From the NCBI GenBank assembly GCA_029706075.1, contig JAINUG010000072.1, positions 4,434,799 to 4,498,798 of the forward strand: DNA of 64,000 bases, written 5' to 3'. The notes beneath the pieces were generated by a model that was not told where the DNA came from, did no database searches, and saw nothing but the letters and a program-made list of their open reading frames with translations. Position 1 is the stretch's first letter; every line of letters starts with the position of its first letter. The translations under genes and the position numbers were made by a program. Origin of the DNA: Aldrovandia affinis. Lineage: Eukaryota > Chordata > Actinopteri > Notacanthiformes > Halosauridae. This document shows, piece after piece, positions 34,121 through 47,467 of this stretch.

Positions 34121-36193
34121 TAGGTCTGATTCAGGTTTGGGCCTCCTGGTAAATGTGTGAGGTTTGAGAGGAGTACATGTTTAGTTATGGTCAGTGGAGT
34201 TTTGGTCAGGCCCCATTGAATGTGAGGAGAGGGTTGTGACAGACAAAACCGTATACCGATACAAATGTTCCTGGAATCGTGCTCTTGTGAAGCAACAATT
34301 TTTGTAAATCTGGCTCAGTCCATCTGATAAACAAACACAGGGTATTAGAGATGTCACTCGCATAGAATGTATCGTGTCCCTTTACTCATCCAAGTGTCAT
34401 GTTTGCTTTGCCCTCCTGAATGAAAGATTTCGAAATGACACTTACTGTCGACTCCATGCCAAAAGAAGAGCCTGCATAAAAAGTGGGTCAGAGGGAATGC
34501 TCTCAAGAACCTCCCGTTGAGATTGAAACCACACTCCATGCACTGCACTTAAGAATTCTTCTGAGCATCTTCTCTTGGTGTGGGCTTCTGGGAGCGTTTT
34601 GGCAGAGTTTTGGTCTCTCAGAAAAGTGTGGATACCTCTGTTGTCGTGCGGATTTGTCTCCTGACCATGTACAACGAAAAAAAGAAAATCCTTAACTCCA
34701 AAAACAAATATCTCTCATGTACAGAATTTCTGCAGGATACAATCCTACAAAAAAAGATACAAAACAATAATGTTTATTCCATTTGTGGTGAAATACAGTA
34801 TTTGTACAAGAGCAGCTACGAAAATATGCACTGGGTTTTTATTAGTCATTTCCTTACAGCCTACTACCAAAGAGTTGACATGAGAATAACTTCTTGACTG
34901 TCTGTAACATTTGTCACGCTCTTGGAAAAACAAAGCTTCCATTTCCTCACCAAATTGAATTTCAATCCTGCAAAGTGTTTATTTGAATTGAAAAGTCGGC
35001 CATAGATTTAACCGGGTTGTTCAGCATAGCGTTAAGGACGTCCCCAGGCCTTGTGATAAATCACAAGTTCGTTACGTCTTCCCTTGAAAGAACATTTGGA
35101 GATGGTATGGCTGTGATATCGGAACGGTCGCCTGTTGCATTCCGGTGCCTTTGATTTGGTCACTAATGATCACATGTCCACATGTGTCATTACCATGACC
35201 CAGGTCAGCTTGGTATTGCACAGAAAATTGCAAAATTTGTGGAGTGCAGTTTTGTAAGCTAGCTGGACTGATAGAGGTGGTGTGGCTCAGCTGACCACAT
35301 GGAGACTCTTTGTCTTGGTGTATGTAAGTGTGTATACACCTGTCGACCTTCAGGGAACCATTGATCGAGCCTGCAACCTGTTGCAATGACTCCTCACAGA
35401 CCGGCCCAGAAGCATTCAGGTTTTGGTGATAATACTATTTAACTGTTAGCTGATATGGTCCCAACTCACTCTGACAGATTGGGGCATGACAATGTAAATC
35501 TTTAAAAAGAAAAATGGATGGGTAGAGTTCTGCATGTATATATATACAAAGATAATTTTATCACATTTAATATCTTTACACAGAGGTATTAAATATAAGA
35601 GTATTGTAAAATTCCATATGTAGTTTGATGCCAGTAATGACAAGGTCACAACTATCTTTGTGACGCTTCAGGCACTTTCCTTTATCTTTAGCAGGGGGAC
35701 AATTCAGTTAGATGCAAATTCACCAAGGATAAGGAGTCAGGTAAGGTAAAAACAGTTTATCCAGCTGGGTTTTAACAATGGGTGCAATCTCACCAGTAGT
35801 ATAGTGAAAGACTACTTGCCAATCAGATACAGCCTAAGTCTTCTTAGATTCTAGACAGTTAGTCCAAAAAATTTAACTACAAAACAACATCTCATCTGCC
35901 TTTTGGTAAAAAAAATAAAACAATTAATAGATTCTAATGCAAGTTAGTTATTAATAAATTCCAGTCCAGTGAAATTATTTAAATCTATAGCCATAACTTT
36001 TTTTGGCTCATCATAAAAATGATGGAAACGATCAAAGAGTGGGTGCTCACTTTCACAGAGTTTTCACAAGCATGCGTTGTTATTCTCTGTATGCATGTGT
36101 GATTGCCGTAAACCAGCCGGATGATCCTCTGTCCATACCTCTAATGGAGAGGCAGAGAGTCTTGGATCTAATCCAGTCTCTCTGTGTGAAGGT
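34121..36193. other. No gene recognised
   Basis: Single-copy-looking, becoming AT-rich after 35450. No coding or repeat family is recognised. Confidence 0.45.
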
Positions 36194-36217
36194 GAGGAGG
36201 AGGAGGAGGAGGAGGAG
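36194..36217 (+). repeat. (GAG)8 microsatellite
   Basis: A perfect trinucleotide run. Confidence 0.9.
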
Positions 36218-36346
36218 CAAAGCAGATGAGAGGAAGTTTGTTTAAATGCAAACTCTATCCAATGTTTAAAGTTTGGCAGAGCAGTCTGATCTCAAGCTGT
36301 TTGGCTCATTTGTGTAATGATCCCGCTGATTTCCTGATGCCTTTAT

Positions 36347-36347
<1 letters not shown>

Positions 36348-36397
<50 letters not shown>
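36348..36397 (+). repeat. (CA)25 microsatellite
   Basis: A perfect dinucleotide run. Confidence 0.95.
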
Positions 36398-36398
<1 letters not shown>

Positions 36399-39300
36399 GT
36401 TAAATGTGCATGCTGAATCAAATGTTCTGTGTTTAATTCAAACTCATTTGAAAGTATTTGCTCTGTGTCACTCCAAAGTGTTTTCCGTGTTTCTATGCGT
36501 TTTGTGTTTTTATGGCCATTTCTTATGCACACTTTCTGCATTTCATTATGACAATAATGATGGTCAAATTTCATTATGACCAAATATCTGGGTAGTTTTC
36601 TTCCCTATCACAGCCTAAATATGAATGAAAGACCTCCAGATTTATACGAGAGCAAACAATGTCTAATCTCCATAATCCTAAATAATGTATGTACCTTCCA
36701 ATCTTAGTAACCATCTTACAAAGGTGCATTTGAACATGAGAGGGGAAAGAACAGAGGGTGGAGAAAGGACACGGTAGATATTGGATAGGCTTGAAAAGAT
36801 TGACAGATCCCAAATTGAGAGATTATTCAGAGTATACACAGCTACTGGTTCAAACCTCTTTTTATCCCACAATGTTAAGAGCCAAGTAGATCGTTTGTTT
36901 TATTTAAAAACTTATATAAAGACATTTTCAAATGTTTGAAATTCCCTCGTCCTGCCAGCACACCAGATTATTATTTTTTTCTGAAACAGAACACACAATA
37001 GAAACCGAAATCAGTTTTGATTGGCTTTGTTCCAGAACTCAGTACACTGGAGTGTGTATTTAAGAGGGTAGTTCTTGTCCCTGTGTATATAAAATGTACC
37101 ACTAGGGGGCATTGTTGCTTCCTCTCCTTATTCTTACTCTTTTTTCCCCTTGGTCAGCATAGCGGTACATTCTTTAAACCTGTAAGGGCCTACATTTGTA
37201 TAATCCACCTTGACCGCATTAACACATTGTACTCCCATTATAATACTCTAGGATGAGTATTGCATTGGTTGGTCATAAGGATTTAAGGTATTCCTGCTTG
37301 CTTGTATCAGTGGTTCATATAAGTAAAGTTAACTTGCGTATGGCCAATGTATTTAGAATCCGCCACACATCACAATTCGTATGGAAAAGTGCCAAGGACA
37401 CAAAGATGCCACCATCAAGTATTGGCCTCAAATGAGAAAAAAAACACATTTATACTTCATGCTATTATCATTTATAGTTTCAGTAAGATGCTTCCCCCAC
37501 AGGAATAAATAGTTCAGATTCAACATATCTTTAAATAAAAGAGTGGCGTTGACAGTTTTCTTATTCTGCTCTTTAATAATTTTGATTCAACATGTTTTAC
37601 GTAAAATAACCTACACATAGGCTACTTTAGGCCTGTATTTTAAATGTAAAAAATTTGGATCAATTAAGGCAAGTTCACCAACACAGAAATGCTTGGATTG
37701 GAAAGAGGGTGTAAATCACGAGGCCCGGGTGGATATTGTTCTTGCTCTGCTGTCTCTGCGCTCTGATGTCTCCAAGTGGCCGTGAAGATGTTGCCATTGG
37801 ACAGAGACCTGAGACAGCCAGTCTAGAACATTCTGCGGAGCGAGGCATGGGAGCCTGGATCTGCGGGGCGATAGCTCTGTGTTCACACAGGTTCCACTTA
37901 CTGAATCATCAACGGCAGCGCTCTCCGTTTATTTTTCTGCTAAATCCGAGGAAGCCGACCAGCCTGAGAAAAGCTGAGCCGTGCGTAGCGCGTAGCGGTG
38001 TCCGTCACGGCGTGGGCGCTGATGTAGCTTCTTATTCCGTGACCTTTTTTTCTCATTTATTTATTTTATAAGCATTTTTTATGAATGCAGCAGGGAACAG
38101 AATTGAAAAAACATACATTTAAAAAATCTAAGGCTCTCTCTCTCTCTCTCTCTATCTCTCTCTGCCAGTTATGCCCATATAGGAGAGCAAGGTAGCCTAG
38201 TGAGCAAACAATCCGGCAGCCACCGCCAATAAATAAAAAACGGCAATTAGATAAGTGAAATAAAAAATGAAGCATGATAAGACTGTCAGATACCATGAAT
38301 TTCTGCCGGTCTGGAGAGGTAGACTGCATGCGTAAACACAGTATATCATTCAGGCTCTTTCCAAGTCGACGCTAATGAAGTGAGCAGAGTAGCCAGAATT
38401 AGGTCCAGAAAAAAAGGAGGGAAAAAAAGCAAGAAACGGGGTGAAGGAAAGTTTTATCATTCTGGCTGGGAAATGGCACACTGCTTATTGCTTTTGGCGC
38501 TGTGCTGTAATTGTTTCTTTGGGTCTGATTAGGTACCGTTAGGTCAATGGTCGCATTTGTACAGGTTCCCGTGTCCAGGCCCGGGCACAGCTGCTTTTGG
38601 CTGGCTGATGTTGTGTGGGCGAGGCTCGAAACGAACCTTCGCCACCTCTCCCCATCCCACCCCACTCTCTGGCTAAGCTGACTGGGATCTGAATCCCGAA
38701 TCCCAGGGTGCGAGGAGGGACAGAGTGTTTCTGAACTTTACTGACGTCTGCAAACAGTAGATAAGAGTGGATCGAGGAGTCTTCCATTTTAATGGAATGT
38801 GATTGTACCGATGTTACTATTGTGCTTGGTTTCAGTATAAAAACACTCTGTCCACAGCACTTGTGGTGAAGGGTAAGAAAGTGTTGACATGGAGGATTAA
38901 ACATTGTAGCCGTCCATGCTACGGTATGAATTATTGGATAGAAATATGTCTCACTGAAACATACAGTTTTTATTTATTTTCAGTTTTTTCTTTGTTTGGC
39001 GTAAAAAAACATCATGTGACACGTGATACTGACATGTCACGTGGTGATACAGTTAGTCTATTGTGACAGACGAAACTCTTGTGCTTATTGTTGTTCCTGT
39101 TATTTTTCTTCATATTATTCTTTACATTATTATTATTATTCTTCTTACAACTACTACTAGCAGAGAGTATGAGTACTATCGTAGCAATGCTGTTAACTTC
39201 TCTCTTTTTAAGATTGAGACGTATCTCTCTAGCAGTGTGTAAACTAACATTCATTGTATGCTCATTTAATGTACTAAAATTTAACTTCAGCATGCACATG

Positions 39301-41081
39301 GGCATGTATTTGTGTCTTTCATTCAAGCTTATGACATTTCTACTACCACTGTGACTGTACTGCTGCCTCCTAAAATTATAAATATTGGTATTTTCTGCAA
39401 GATACACAGATGCTGGATTTATGTGCCCCCATAGTAAAATTAGTAGTAGCAGTGTTTTCAACAGGGAGGATAAAGGGAGCTAGAAAACCAATAAATATTT
39501 TACTGGCCCACAATTATTCGGTTTTCTCCAACCAAACAGTTTTATTTTCCCCTCTGTTTTGTTTGGGGAGCCCCTCTGTTGCACCACCCTCTCTGTCAGA
39601 GTTACAGCATGGTGGTGGCTAATTTCCCACCCTTCCCACCCACATTGCATGGTTTTATTGTCGATTAGAATACTTCAAGTACTACATTTAAAAAAACCTA
39701 TTGATATTGTGCTATTTTGTGCAGTTATGAAGGGTATTGTTGAGCCAGGCAGCTGTGTCTCTCACTGTGTGAGTGATAGGGTTTAAACCATTGGTATTTA
39801 TCCAGGCACAGAAGATCCATATCTCTTCTGCTCCCTATTAATTGTTCTGTGTTGAATAATATACAACTGGTCTCACTTGCTATTAGACTCATACATTTAT
39901 CACCACTGCTTTTCATACTTTGGTAAAAGAAAGAGCCATTACTCTACGCAGCATGGGGATTTTATCCACTCCAAGAGCTGTTTCTGATAAATATTTCACA
40001 ATTGAAAAGATTTTATATATTCTCCCATTAAACAAATAGAAATAAATAAAAAATAATCATTAAAAAATTCCATTATTCCAAAGTGTGGGAAAATAAAGGG
40101 ACAGGAACAAAAAATTAGAAATGTTTTCACACACACACACACATCAAAGGCAGTACATCTGTATTTGAACATAATTATTTTCATCTAATGTACCAGCGTT
40201 TTTTAAAACAATTTTAAACTCTATAAATATGAATCACTCTTAAATGACATATGAGATGAAAGATTTATTCTTTTTTGGCACTAGGTGTAACGTGGGTTCA
40301 TAATAAACTATTGCATGCTATATTCAAAATGTAGTAAAATAAGGGTTGTTTTTCCTTCGATTCATCAAATTGAGGGGATAGCATATGAAAATATTTTAAC
40401 AACCTTGGGAAACATTTATAACACAGGAACATCACTGGCTGTTCTATTGGGCCTCCGATTAGTATGTTTAATTTCTTGACACCTGTAGGAATTTTCTTCT
40501 TGACTCACATTACTTAATATGTGCATATGTGTGTGTCATTGTCTGTGTGTATAATATATGAGTTCAAACAGCTTATGTGTTAATTAGTCAAATGTAGATT
40601 GGTGTAATGGGGCTAGAGGCTTGAGATTCGGGGTGTTTCTGAAAAATAGAAAAATTAAAAAATCCCAATCCATATATCTTCATAAAGGGATTTTTCAAAA
40701 CCCTAGAGATTAATGTTTTATACATTTAAACTTTAATATGTTTAATGTACCAGTCATTTTCTACCTGCTATACTAGCACAATTTGATTTTTTTGTTTTTC
40801 TTAAATCACAGTTGCCAAGTTAGCCTGGCATAGGCCTGACTGAAACAATTAAATTAGAACACAAGCCCCCCTGTCAATAGGGATTAAAGTCAAAATGATG
40901 ATCGCCAAAGAAATCTAGCCGGGCTTGGGGTTTTGGCCGTTGTCTATGGCAACCATGGCACAGTGGACCACTTTGAGGTCTCTGAGGGCTGGATATTTCC
41001 ACCCCCCCCCCTCGTTCTGGAGCTTAAACGCAGTAACATTGTAATTGCTGCCATAGAAACAATGCCTAGCCAAGCACTGGG

Positions 41082-41083
<2 letters not shown>
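36398..41083. other. No gene recognised
   Basis: Mostly AT-rich single-copy-looking DNA. It includes a (CT)n run at 38134-38163, a CpG-richer part at 37720-38030 and short CA runs at 40130-40143. The 38165-38400 part has conserved-element texture but no proof. Confidence 0.4.
38134..38163 (+). repeat. (CT)n microsatellite
   Basis: CT run with one interruption (CTAT). Confidence 0.85.
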
Positions 41084-41163
<80 letters not shown>

Positions 41164-41170
41164 CAGAGAA
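41084..41170 (+). repeat. (TA)20(GA)n compound microsatellite
   Basis: TA from 41084 to 41123, then GA-rich to about 41170. Confidence 0.93.
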
Positions 41171-41399
41171 GGTGAAATGAGAATTGGCGACAATTGCCGA
41201 AATCTTTTAGGCAAGGATGTGATGCTGGCTGTGGCAGTTCAACAGGTGAAATACTCTACAAGTATTCCAGCTCACACACTTGCTCCAAATTTTGACATTG
41301 CAACACCATGAGCGCTCAATGAATGTAAACTTGAAATGGAGCTCTCTCTCCCATTTCAGGACTTTTCAACATAGATGATCCAGACTTTATAGGAAAATC

Positions 41400-43570
41400 T
41401 CTTATAGAACTCTTTTATTCAACCTAAGGTCACTTCAGGTCATAGTGCACAACAGATGCTCTGCCTATGCTTGGTAAAGAAATCAATAACACGGATATGG
41501 AAACTTAACAGTTCATTTTTGAAAGATGATCAAATAAAATCTCACTTAGAACAATATATTATCAACTGTGTAAAAATAAACAAACTCTTCTGTATCCAAA
41601 TTTAGCACTGTCTGGGAATTGTTGAAGTGTTGCTTAAGAGGAGAATTAATTAGGATCACATGAAACAAGAAAGGATTAAAAAAACAGCATTCATTAACAA
41701 ACTATCTTGCCAAACTAATCTTATCCATTCTCTGAGACAGATTGGTCTAGCCTGTGTGGTTTACAGCTACAATGTAATAATGATCTCTTAAAAGAAAAGG
41801 TGGAATATGCATTGAATATAACAGGGTTAACAACAGTTGAAGAATGGGGAAAAGCTGGCAAATTATTGGCTTCAAGTTTTAAAAAAATCCACACTAGAAA
41901 TAAAATGTTGTGTATCCAACAGAGGAACCAGAAGAAATAAGTTCTGTATTTGTGAATGTTTTTGAAAAAATTTATACTTCAGAAATTACAGACTACAGTG
42001 AATGTTCCAGTCAAATCAATAATTTCTTAGACAGTATGTTTACCTACTATCAATAACGAAGAAAAACATTTTTGGATGCATTTGGATTTCATTACAAGAA
42101 ATGCGGCTATCAATTCCTTTATAAAAAATAAGGCACGTGGTCCAAACCTACCAAAATATATGGTCTAACAGCTCTTCATTGCCCTCATTTATCCAATAAC
42201 ACTTATGAATATTGATCATAAAATATTGGTCAAGATACTGGAAACCTGTGGCAGATATAACCAAATGGTCAAGTTTAAAATTGACCTTATGGGGAAGAAT
42301 TAATGTAGTTAAAATGATATTATTACCAATAATTAATTATATCCTGAAAACACTACCAGTTATAATAACAAAAAAATGGTTCTTAACGCTACACCAACAT
42401 ATGTTTACATTCATCTGTGGTAATAAAAAGGCACTTTTCTGCTCATTTGATAGGCTCTGTAGTCCAAATAACAAAGGAGGACTAAACTTTCACAATTATT
42501 ACTTGGCCATGGGAACACAACAAATAGTATGTCAGTGGTATATCTCAGACACATCCTATAATTGAGAAAGAATTGGCAAACAATGAAGGTGTTGACATGA
42601 CTAGCCTTTTTTACTCAAAAAATATTTTACTCAAAGAATTTGCTAGGTTCACCGATTGAATATTATCTCAGTATTATAACATTTTACAAAGCATTACTGT
42701 CAGTTAATTCAACATTATCAATTAAGCAGTCAATATGGCGCAACCTCAATTTTGCTATAAATAACAGGCCAGTTGAAAAAGCCTGGTTGATAATCATGGG
42801 GCATCCATAAGCTTAAAGAACTCATCCACAACAAAATTTGTATCCCTTTTCTAGATCTGGTTTCCAAACAGCTGCTCTCTCCAAAATATTTCCTCAACTA
42901 TGCAACGTTAAGAGAAACAATATAGAGTTTTTTTTTAATCATAACCTGACAAATTATAAACACAGTTATGAAAGTCAATTAATGGAAACTTATTAAGAGA
43001 AAATGAGTGAGTACGCCAGTTTTACAACTGCAGTACTTCAACACACAAACTGTGCCAAACAATGGAGTACAGACCATGATATCCCCCCAGATGAAATCAA
43101 CTGGCCTAGTGTTTAGAGAAATGCTAGACTACCGTTTAGATCCACAAATAATAAACTTTTACCATTTATCATAATTAACAGACCTTATTATGCACATGAA
43201 AAAACTTTTAAAAAATGAACTGGCTAGCGGAGATTGTGGCAAATGCATATGATAAAAAGATTAATTACTGCATACTGTATGTTATGGGAATGCCCTGATA
43301 TTCAATATTTATGGAAAAGTACAACATTAAAATGAATTGATCATTTTAAAATACAAGTATTCTTTTCCCCAATAATCTATATAATTGGAAGCATTCCCAA
43401 TAATATCTCAGTAACTAAAAAAAATAAAAGGGGCTATGAAAGAGTCTTTCATTTCAAAATTGTATCATTGAATAATATAATGAAAATATTATGCTTGATA
43501 TGTCATAATAGAATCATGAAACTTGATTTAAGGAGTGGCAACTTTTCTTTGAGTGCTTTACGGATATGTT
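41400..43570 (+). mobile_element. L1-type LINE, old and heavily decayed
   Basis: Several frames in order match an L1-type ORF2. RIWKLNSSFLKDDQIKSHLE (from about 41494) and SHMKQERIKK-like sequence fit the region between endonuclease and reverse transcriptase. A conserved frame (42212-42565) reads SLKLTLWGRINVVKMILLPI, then FTFICGNKKALF and PNNKGGLNFHNYYLAMGTQQ, the segment just after the reverse transcriptase core. HMLWECPDIQYLW-like sequence (about 43275-43315) is the zinc-knuckle-like C-terminus. The reverse transcriptase centre, with its YADD box, is missing between about 42170 and 42210, so there is an internal deletion plus many stops. This is much older than the L2 copy. No clear 3' tail is seen. 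Confidence 0.8.
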
Positions 43571-44877
43571 TGGACTAATACTACATATCAAATTTTAACA
43601 ATACTACAGTACTGTATCTCGAATTCAAAAGTGGAAAATGTCAACGGTGTTCCAATCAATCCCAGACAATTTGACCTTTGTCTTAGATTCAGTGTCACAA
43701 TAATAACAATAATAATAATACAAATTTTCCTCTTACTTTACAGATTTAATTTAGCTTTTGTGGCCCGGATGTCATCTGAATATGATTCAGCTGACCGGAG
43801 AGATGATGAATGTGATTCGGTTTCAGCTGTAAATCAGCCAAGAGAGCATCGCCTTGAACCCCAAAAATCCACTCCTCAATGGTCAGCATGCCTAATACCC
43901 CCCTGCTCCCTGTTTTATGTTTTCCGTCATCACTAGGAGAGATGGACACAGGGACTATTACGGAATGTTGTGCCTTGTACGCACATTTTGTTTTGATTTT
44001 GTTTGGAACCATTTTTTTTTGGGGGCGTCTTTATTACTCTCAAGCAAGGAAAATTCTCTAATGGCTCCTTTAGAACACAAACAACTGTAAAAAACTGGGA
44101 TTCTGCTTAATGATGTGTGCTCTGAGTAAGGATCGTAAACAACGTTTTGCTTTCATTATGTTGAGTGATTTACATTCCAGCAGGAAACAATGAAGAAGGT
44201 GCGCTCTAGACAAGAAGACCAGTGTTTGTTTTGTTTTGCTTTTTGCTTCATCAGCACTTGTGATACAATAAAATGCATGTTCATGACAAGAAATAACAGA
44301 TAAATACATTTAAGATTTATTGAGATTTATTAAACTGTAATATTTATTGTTAAAAAGCTGGGAAATCCCCATCCTTATAAAGGTGCAGGAGGGAGCTTTC
44401 CCAGCACTGTAATGAGCAACCTCGCCAATGAATACAGATCCAAAAGGGTCTGAATTCTTGTGGTCATCCCAGATATTTTTATTTGAACCTAAAGAGCACC
44501 AAAGTAGAGACTAACCTGTAACTAAACCATGTCTGATACAATAGCCTATAACGGGATACAAAAAAAGTCAATATAATTTAGATTTAATATGAAGGGTCCT
44601 ACTTTGAGATATCTGTATGTACGTATGGTGACATATAATCCCTGACTTCTGTCGTAAGCAACTTAGCTTACAAAATGTTGACTGAGTTTATGGCTTTGAA
44701 GTACCATTCATAAGGTCACCGTTTGCCATAATTATGAACACATGTAAAGGCAGCATGTCAACCACATGTGTCAAGACACAATTGTATACAGAAGTTTTGA
44801 CTGGATAAAAGCAACGGTACTTCCTTTTATTAGACGAGACTGTAGAACTGCTCCTTTCCTTTAATACTTATTGCCAG
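43571..44877. other. No gene recognised
   Basis: AT-rich single-copy-looking DNA with a small AAT run near 43700. Confidence 0.45.
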
Positions 44878-44944
<67 letters not shown>

Positions 44945-45260
44945 TAATAATAATAATAATAATAATAATGGATTGCATTTCTATTGCACTTTTCATGATC
45001 TCAAACCATAGACGTAACAAGTGGGGGTACAGGGGGAACATGTCTCCCCCCTTCTGCAATATTCAATCTCCCCTTCCCCCAATAATTTGTAGATATAAAA
45101 GATTCCTTTTCATTTAGTCCCCCAATGTTTAATGTGGTTACACCCTTGTCTTACAGTGAAGGTGGAAAGCTGCCCTCAACCACCACCAATGTGATGGAAC
45201 CTGGGTGATGTGCAGCATCCATTTTGCACCAGAGCACTCACCACACATCAGTTCGTAATA
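44878..45260. repeat. Common fish interspersed repeat behind (AAT)n
   Basis: An (AAT)n run (44878-44969) leads into GGATTGCATTTCTATTGCAC / TTTTCATGATCTCAAA and, after an interruption, TTACAGTGAAGGTGGAAAGC / TGCCCTCAACCACCACCAAT then ACCAGAGCACTCACCACACATCA. I know this block as a widespread fish repeat. Its class is uncertain (LINE 3' end or similar). Confidence 0.65.
45006..45150. mobile_element. Small nested insertion, probable MITE
   Basis: It interrupts CTCAAA|..|TTACAGTGAAGG of the surrounding repeat. The ends are loosely inverted: AGACGTAACAAGTGGGGGTA versus, on the other strand, AGACAAGGGTGTAACCACAT. The interior has runs of C (CTCCCCCC, TTCCCCC, GTCCCCC). Confidence 0.5.
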
Positions 45261-46084
45261 GATATCTCATCATGATCAAAGCTGTGCCAACGTCTTTATA
45301 GGCTTGTTTGTTTCAATATATCCTATACCATCACCACAAACCTTGGTTGAAAGCTGATCTTGCCCTTCATTTAGGTCCCTTCGCCAAGACTGGAAAGAAC
45401 TGAAGTCATTTCGAAATGGCTTTAGTATGAATGCGATTTTGTGGGAACCTCCCGATCTATGAAACTCTCTGTGGGAACCTGGATTACGAGGCTTTAAAAA
45501 CATTAAGGCAAAATAGCACAAAGTGGGTTACCACAGAAGAGGCAGGTGCACTTTGAACAAAGACAGTGATGCAGAAATGTTTGTCATATTATCTGGAGAC
45601 AAAAACCCTTTACAATTCTTATAACTGTTGGGGGAGTCCAACTTTCCAGTCAGCTTCAGCAGAGAGTGACAGTGTTTAACTGTTGGATTTATGGGATGGA
45701 TGGATATGCGTGTTCCATCTGTACTCACATATTCAGGGCAAGGGCATTGCAGCAGACCTTCACGAGAAGCAGCAATATCTGGAATGAAATTAAAGCATGT
45801 TTTGCTGCTTTATTTGGAGCCCAGTAAAAAGCATATCTGTATCTTTGAGATGATTGTGAAGCTAATTTTGTTCACAAAACAGCCAGCATGTTAGCAGATA
45901 TGTGCTTCTGTGCAGTATTGAAAGTGAACTAGGATGTGGCCTGTCTGTTGAGTGTTTGTTCTCGCATGCACAACCATTAGAATCTACAAAACGTAGGTGC
46001 ATCATCAAAGACAGTACAAATCCTCACATCCTCTTACTGTGATCTGTAAAAACTATATCCTTATGCATGCACGCACACACACAA

Positions 46085-46088
<4 letters not shown>

Positions 46089-46116
<28 letters not shown>
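46089..46116 (+). repeat. (CA)14 microsatellite
   Basis: CA run inside a longer degenerate CA-rich tract to about 46178. Confidence 0.9.
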
Positions 46117-46120
<4 letters not shown>

Positions 46121-46564
46121 GCATACACATACACATGTTATGCACACATACATACGTACAGACACACACACACATACAGGTGTCAACTTCTGAGAGAGCT
46201 GCCCTTATTTTCAAGGCTTAAAACCAGAATAGATTTGTCAAAAACCTTATGGCAATACACATTACACGTTATTCATTTATAATAGCCTAGAATTGAAATG
46301 ATTAGCAACTAACTTATGATTGAATGGGCTAAGTTAATCAATCACTATTTTGAAAAACTGTATCAGACTAGATTTCCCATATCTCAGAGTTATACCTCCA
46401 AAATAGTGGAAAAAACATATTTTATATGGGCAAACCGTATGGGTTGACAGCTATGGTGTCAATACACATCATAGTTTTCACACAGATTGAACAATCTGTC
46501 CATTTACAAGTACCTCATAACAGTTATTCAGTAAAGCAGAGCCTTCTCCAAATTGATAGGCTGT

Positions 46565-46565
<1 letters not shown>

Positions 46566-46621
<56 letters not shown>
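46566..46621 (+). repeat. (CA)28 microsatellite
   Basis: A perfect dinucleotide run. Confidence 0.95.
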
Positions 46622-46623
<2 letters not shown>

Positions 46624-47279
46624 GTTTCATGCATACCTTCTCACACATATTTTGGAAGCAGAACAATTAACGTTTCACAACCGAGTAGTGGGGGTGGGCG
46701 GGAGTATGTGGGTTTGGGACTATGTTCAAAGGTATGGCCGTGGTCCAAGTGACCTGCTCAATTTCGGACTGCAGAAACTGACAGATCCCAACGCAAACGT
46801 GTGAGAAGAGGCATGCATCAGAGGTAGCAGTTCTGGAAACCAACTGATAAGGCAGGAAACTGGTTTTACACCTCTCTGCTTGTGTAACATGTGGATAGCA
46901 TAGACCAGAGATCCAGGAACACCACAATACTCAGAGTTATCTGTGCAACATAAGTGTAGGAGTGATATTGTCCTCCCGGGTGTATTTATGTTCACAATAC
47001 CATTTGCTTAAAACAACACCAGGTAGGGTCCTCAGAATTATTCATTTAATTGTTTTTATATTCAGTTTTTTTTTAACTGAGATCAGTGACTCATCTGCAG
47101 AGCGTCCCAAACTTGTATTAGACCAGTCAACAATCGCAGGAGGAGTGCAGAGAAATATTGTTCATTATTAATTTTTGTAAAACCTTCTGAGGATTTTACT
47201 GACCTGACCTGACCTGACAAGAACAATTTTGTTTTTGTCAAAAATGTAGAAATAACCAAGCTACCCAATCAAAACAATG

Positions 47280-47467
47280 GCCTGGATTCAATCAACATTT
47301 GTCTTTAAACTGTGACTCACAATTAAATGCAAATGTCAGCATTGTTCTTCAGAAACAGTTTGGCAAGTTCAAAAATCAACAACATTAACTTGCCAAATTG
47401 TGTTTGTGAGGAAAAACAACAACATGTAAGTCAATGTTAAGGTTAAAGTTTTGATTGAATCCAAGCC
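47280..47467. mobile_element. Palindromic MITE, best-preserved copy
   Basis: Termini are GGCCTGGATTCAATCAACAT and, inverted, GTTTTGATTGAATCCAAGCC, flanked by AAT on both sides (a possible 3-bp target duplication). The interior has a smaller palindrome, GTTTGGCAAGTT...AACTTGCCAAAT. It is 188 bp with no coding capacity. Three other copies in the window are older. Confidence 0.8.

Larger units (their letters stand above)
45261..47279. other. No gene recognised
   Basis: Single-copy-looking DNA with two CA microsatellites (46089-46116 and 46566-46621) and a short GACCT pentamer run at 47201-47218. Confidence 0.45.

Noticed and set aside
37736-38071. 111-codon frame in CpG-richer DNA
   Set aside because: No recognisable domain or exon borders, probably chance.
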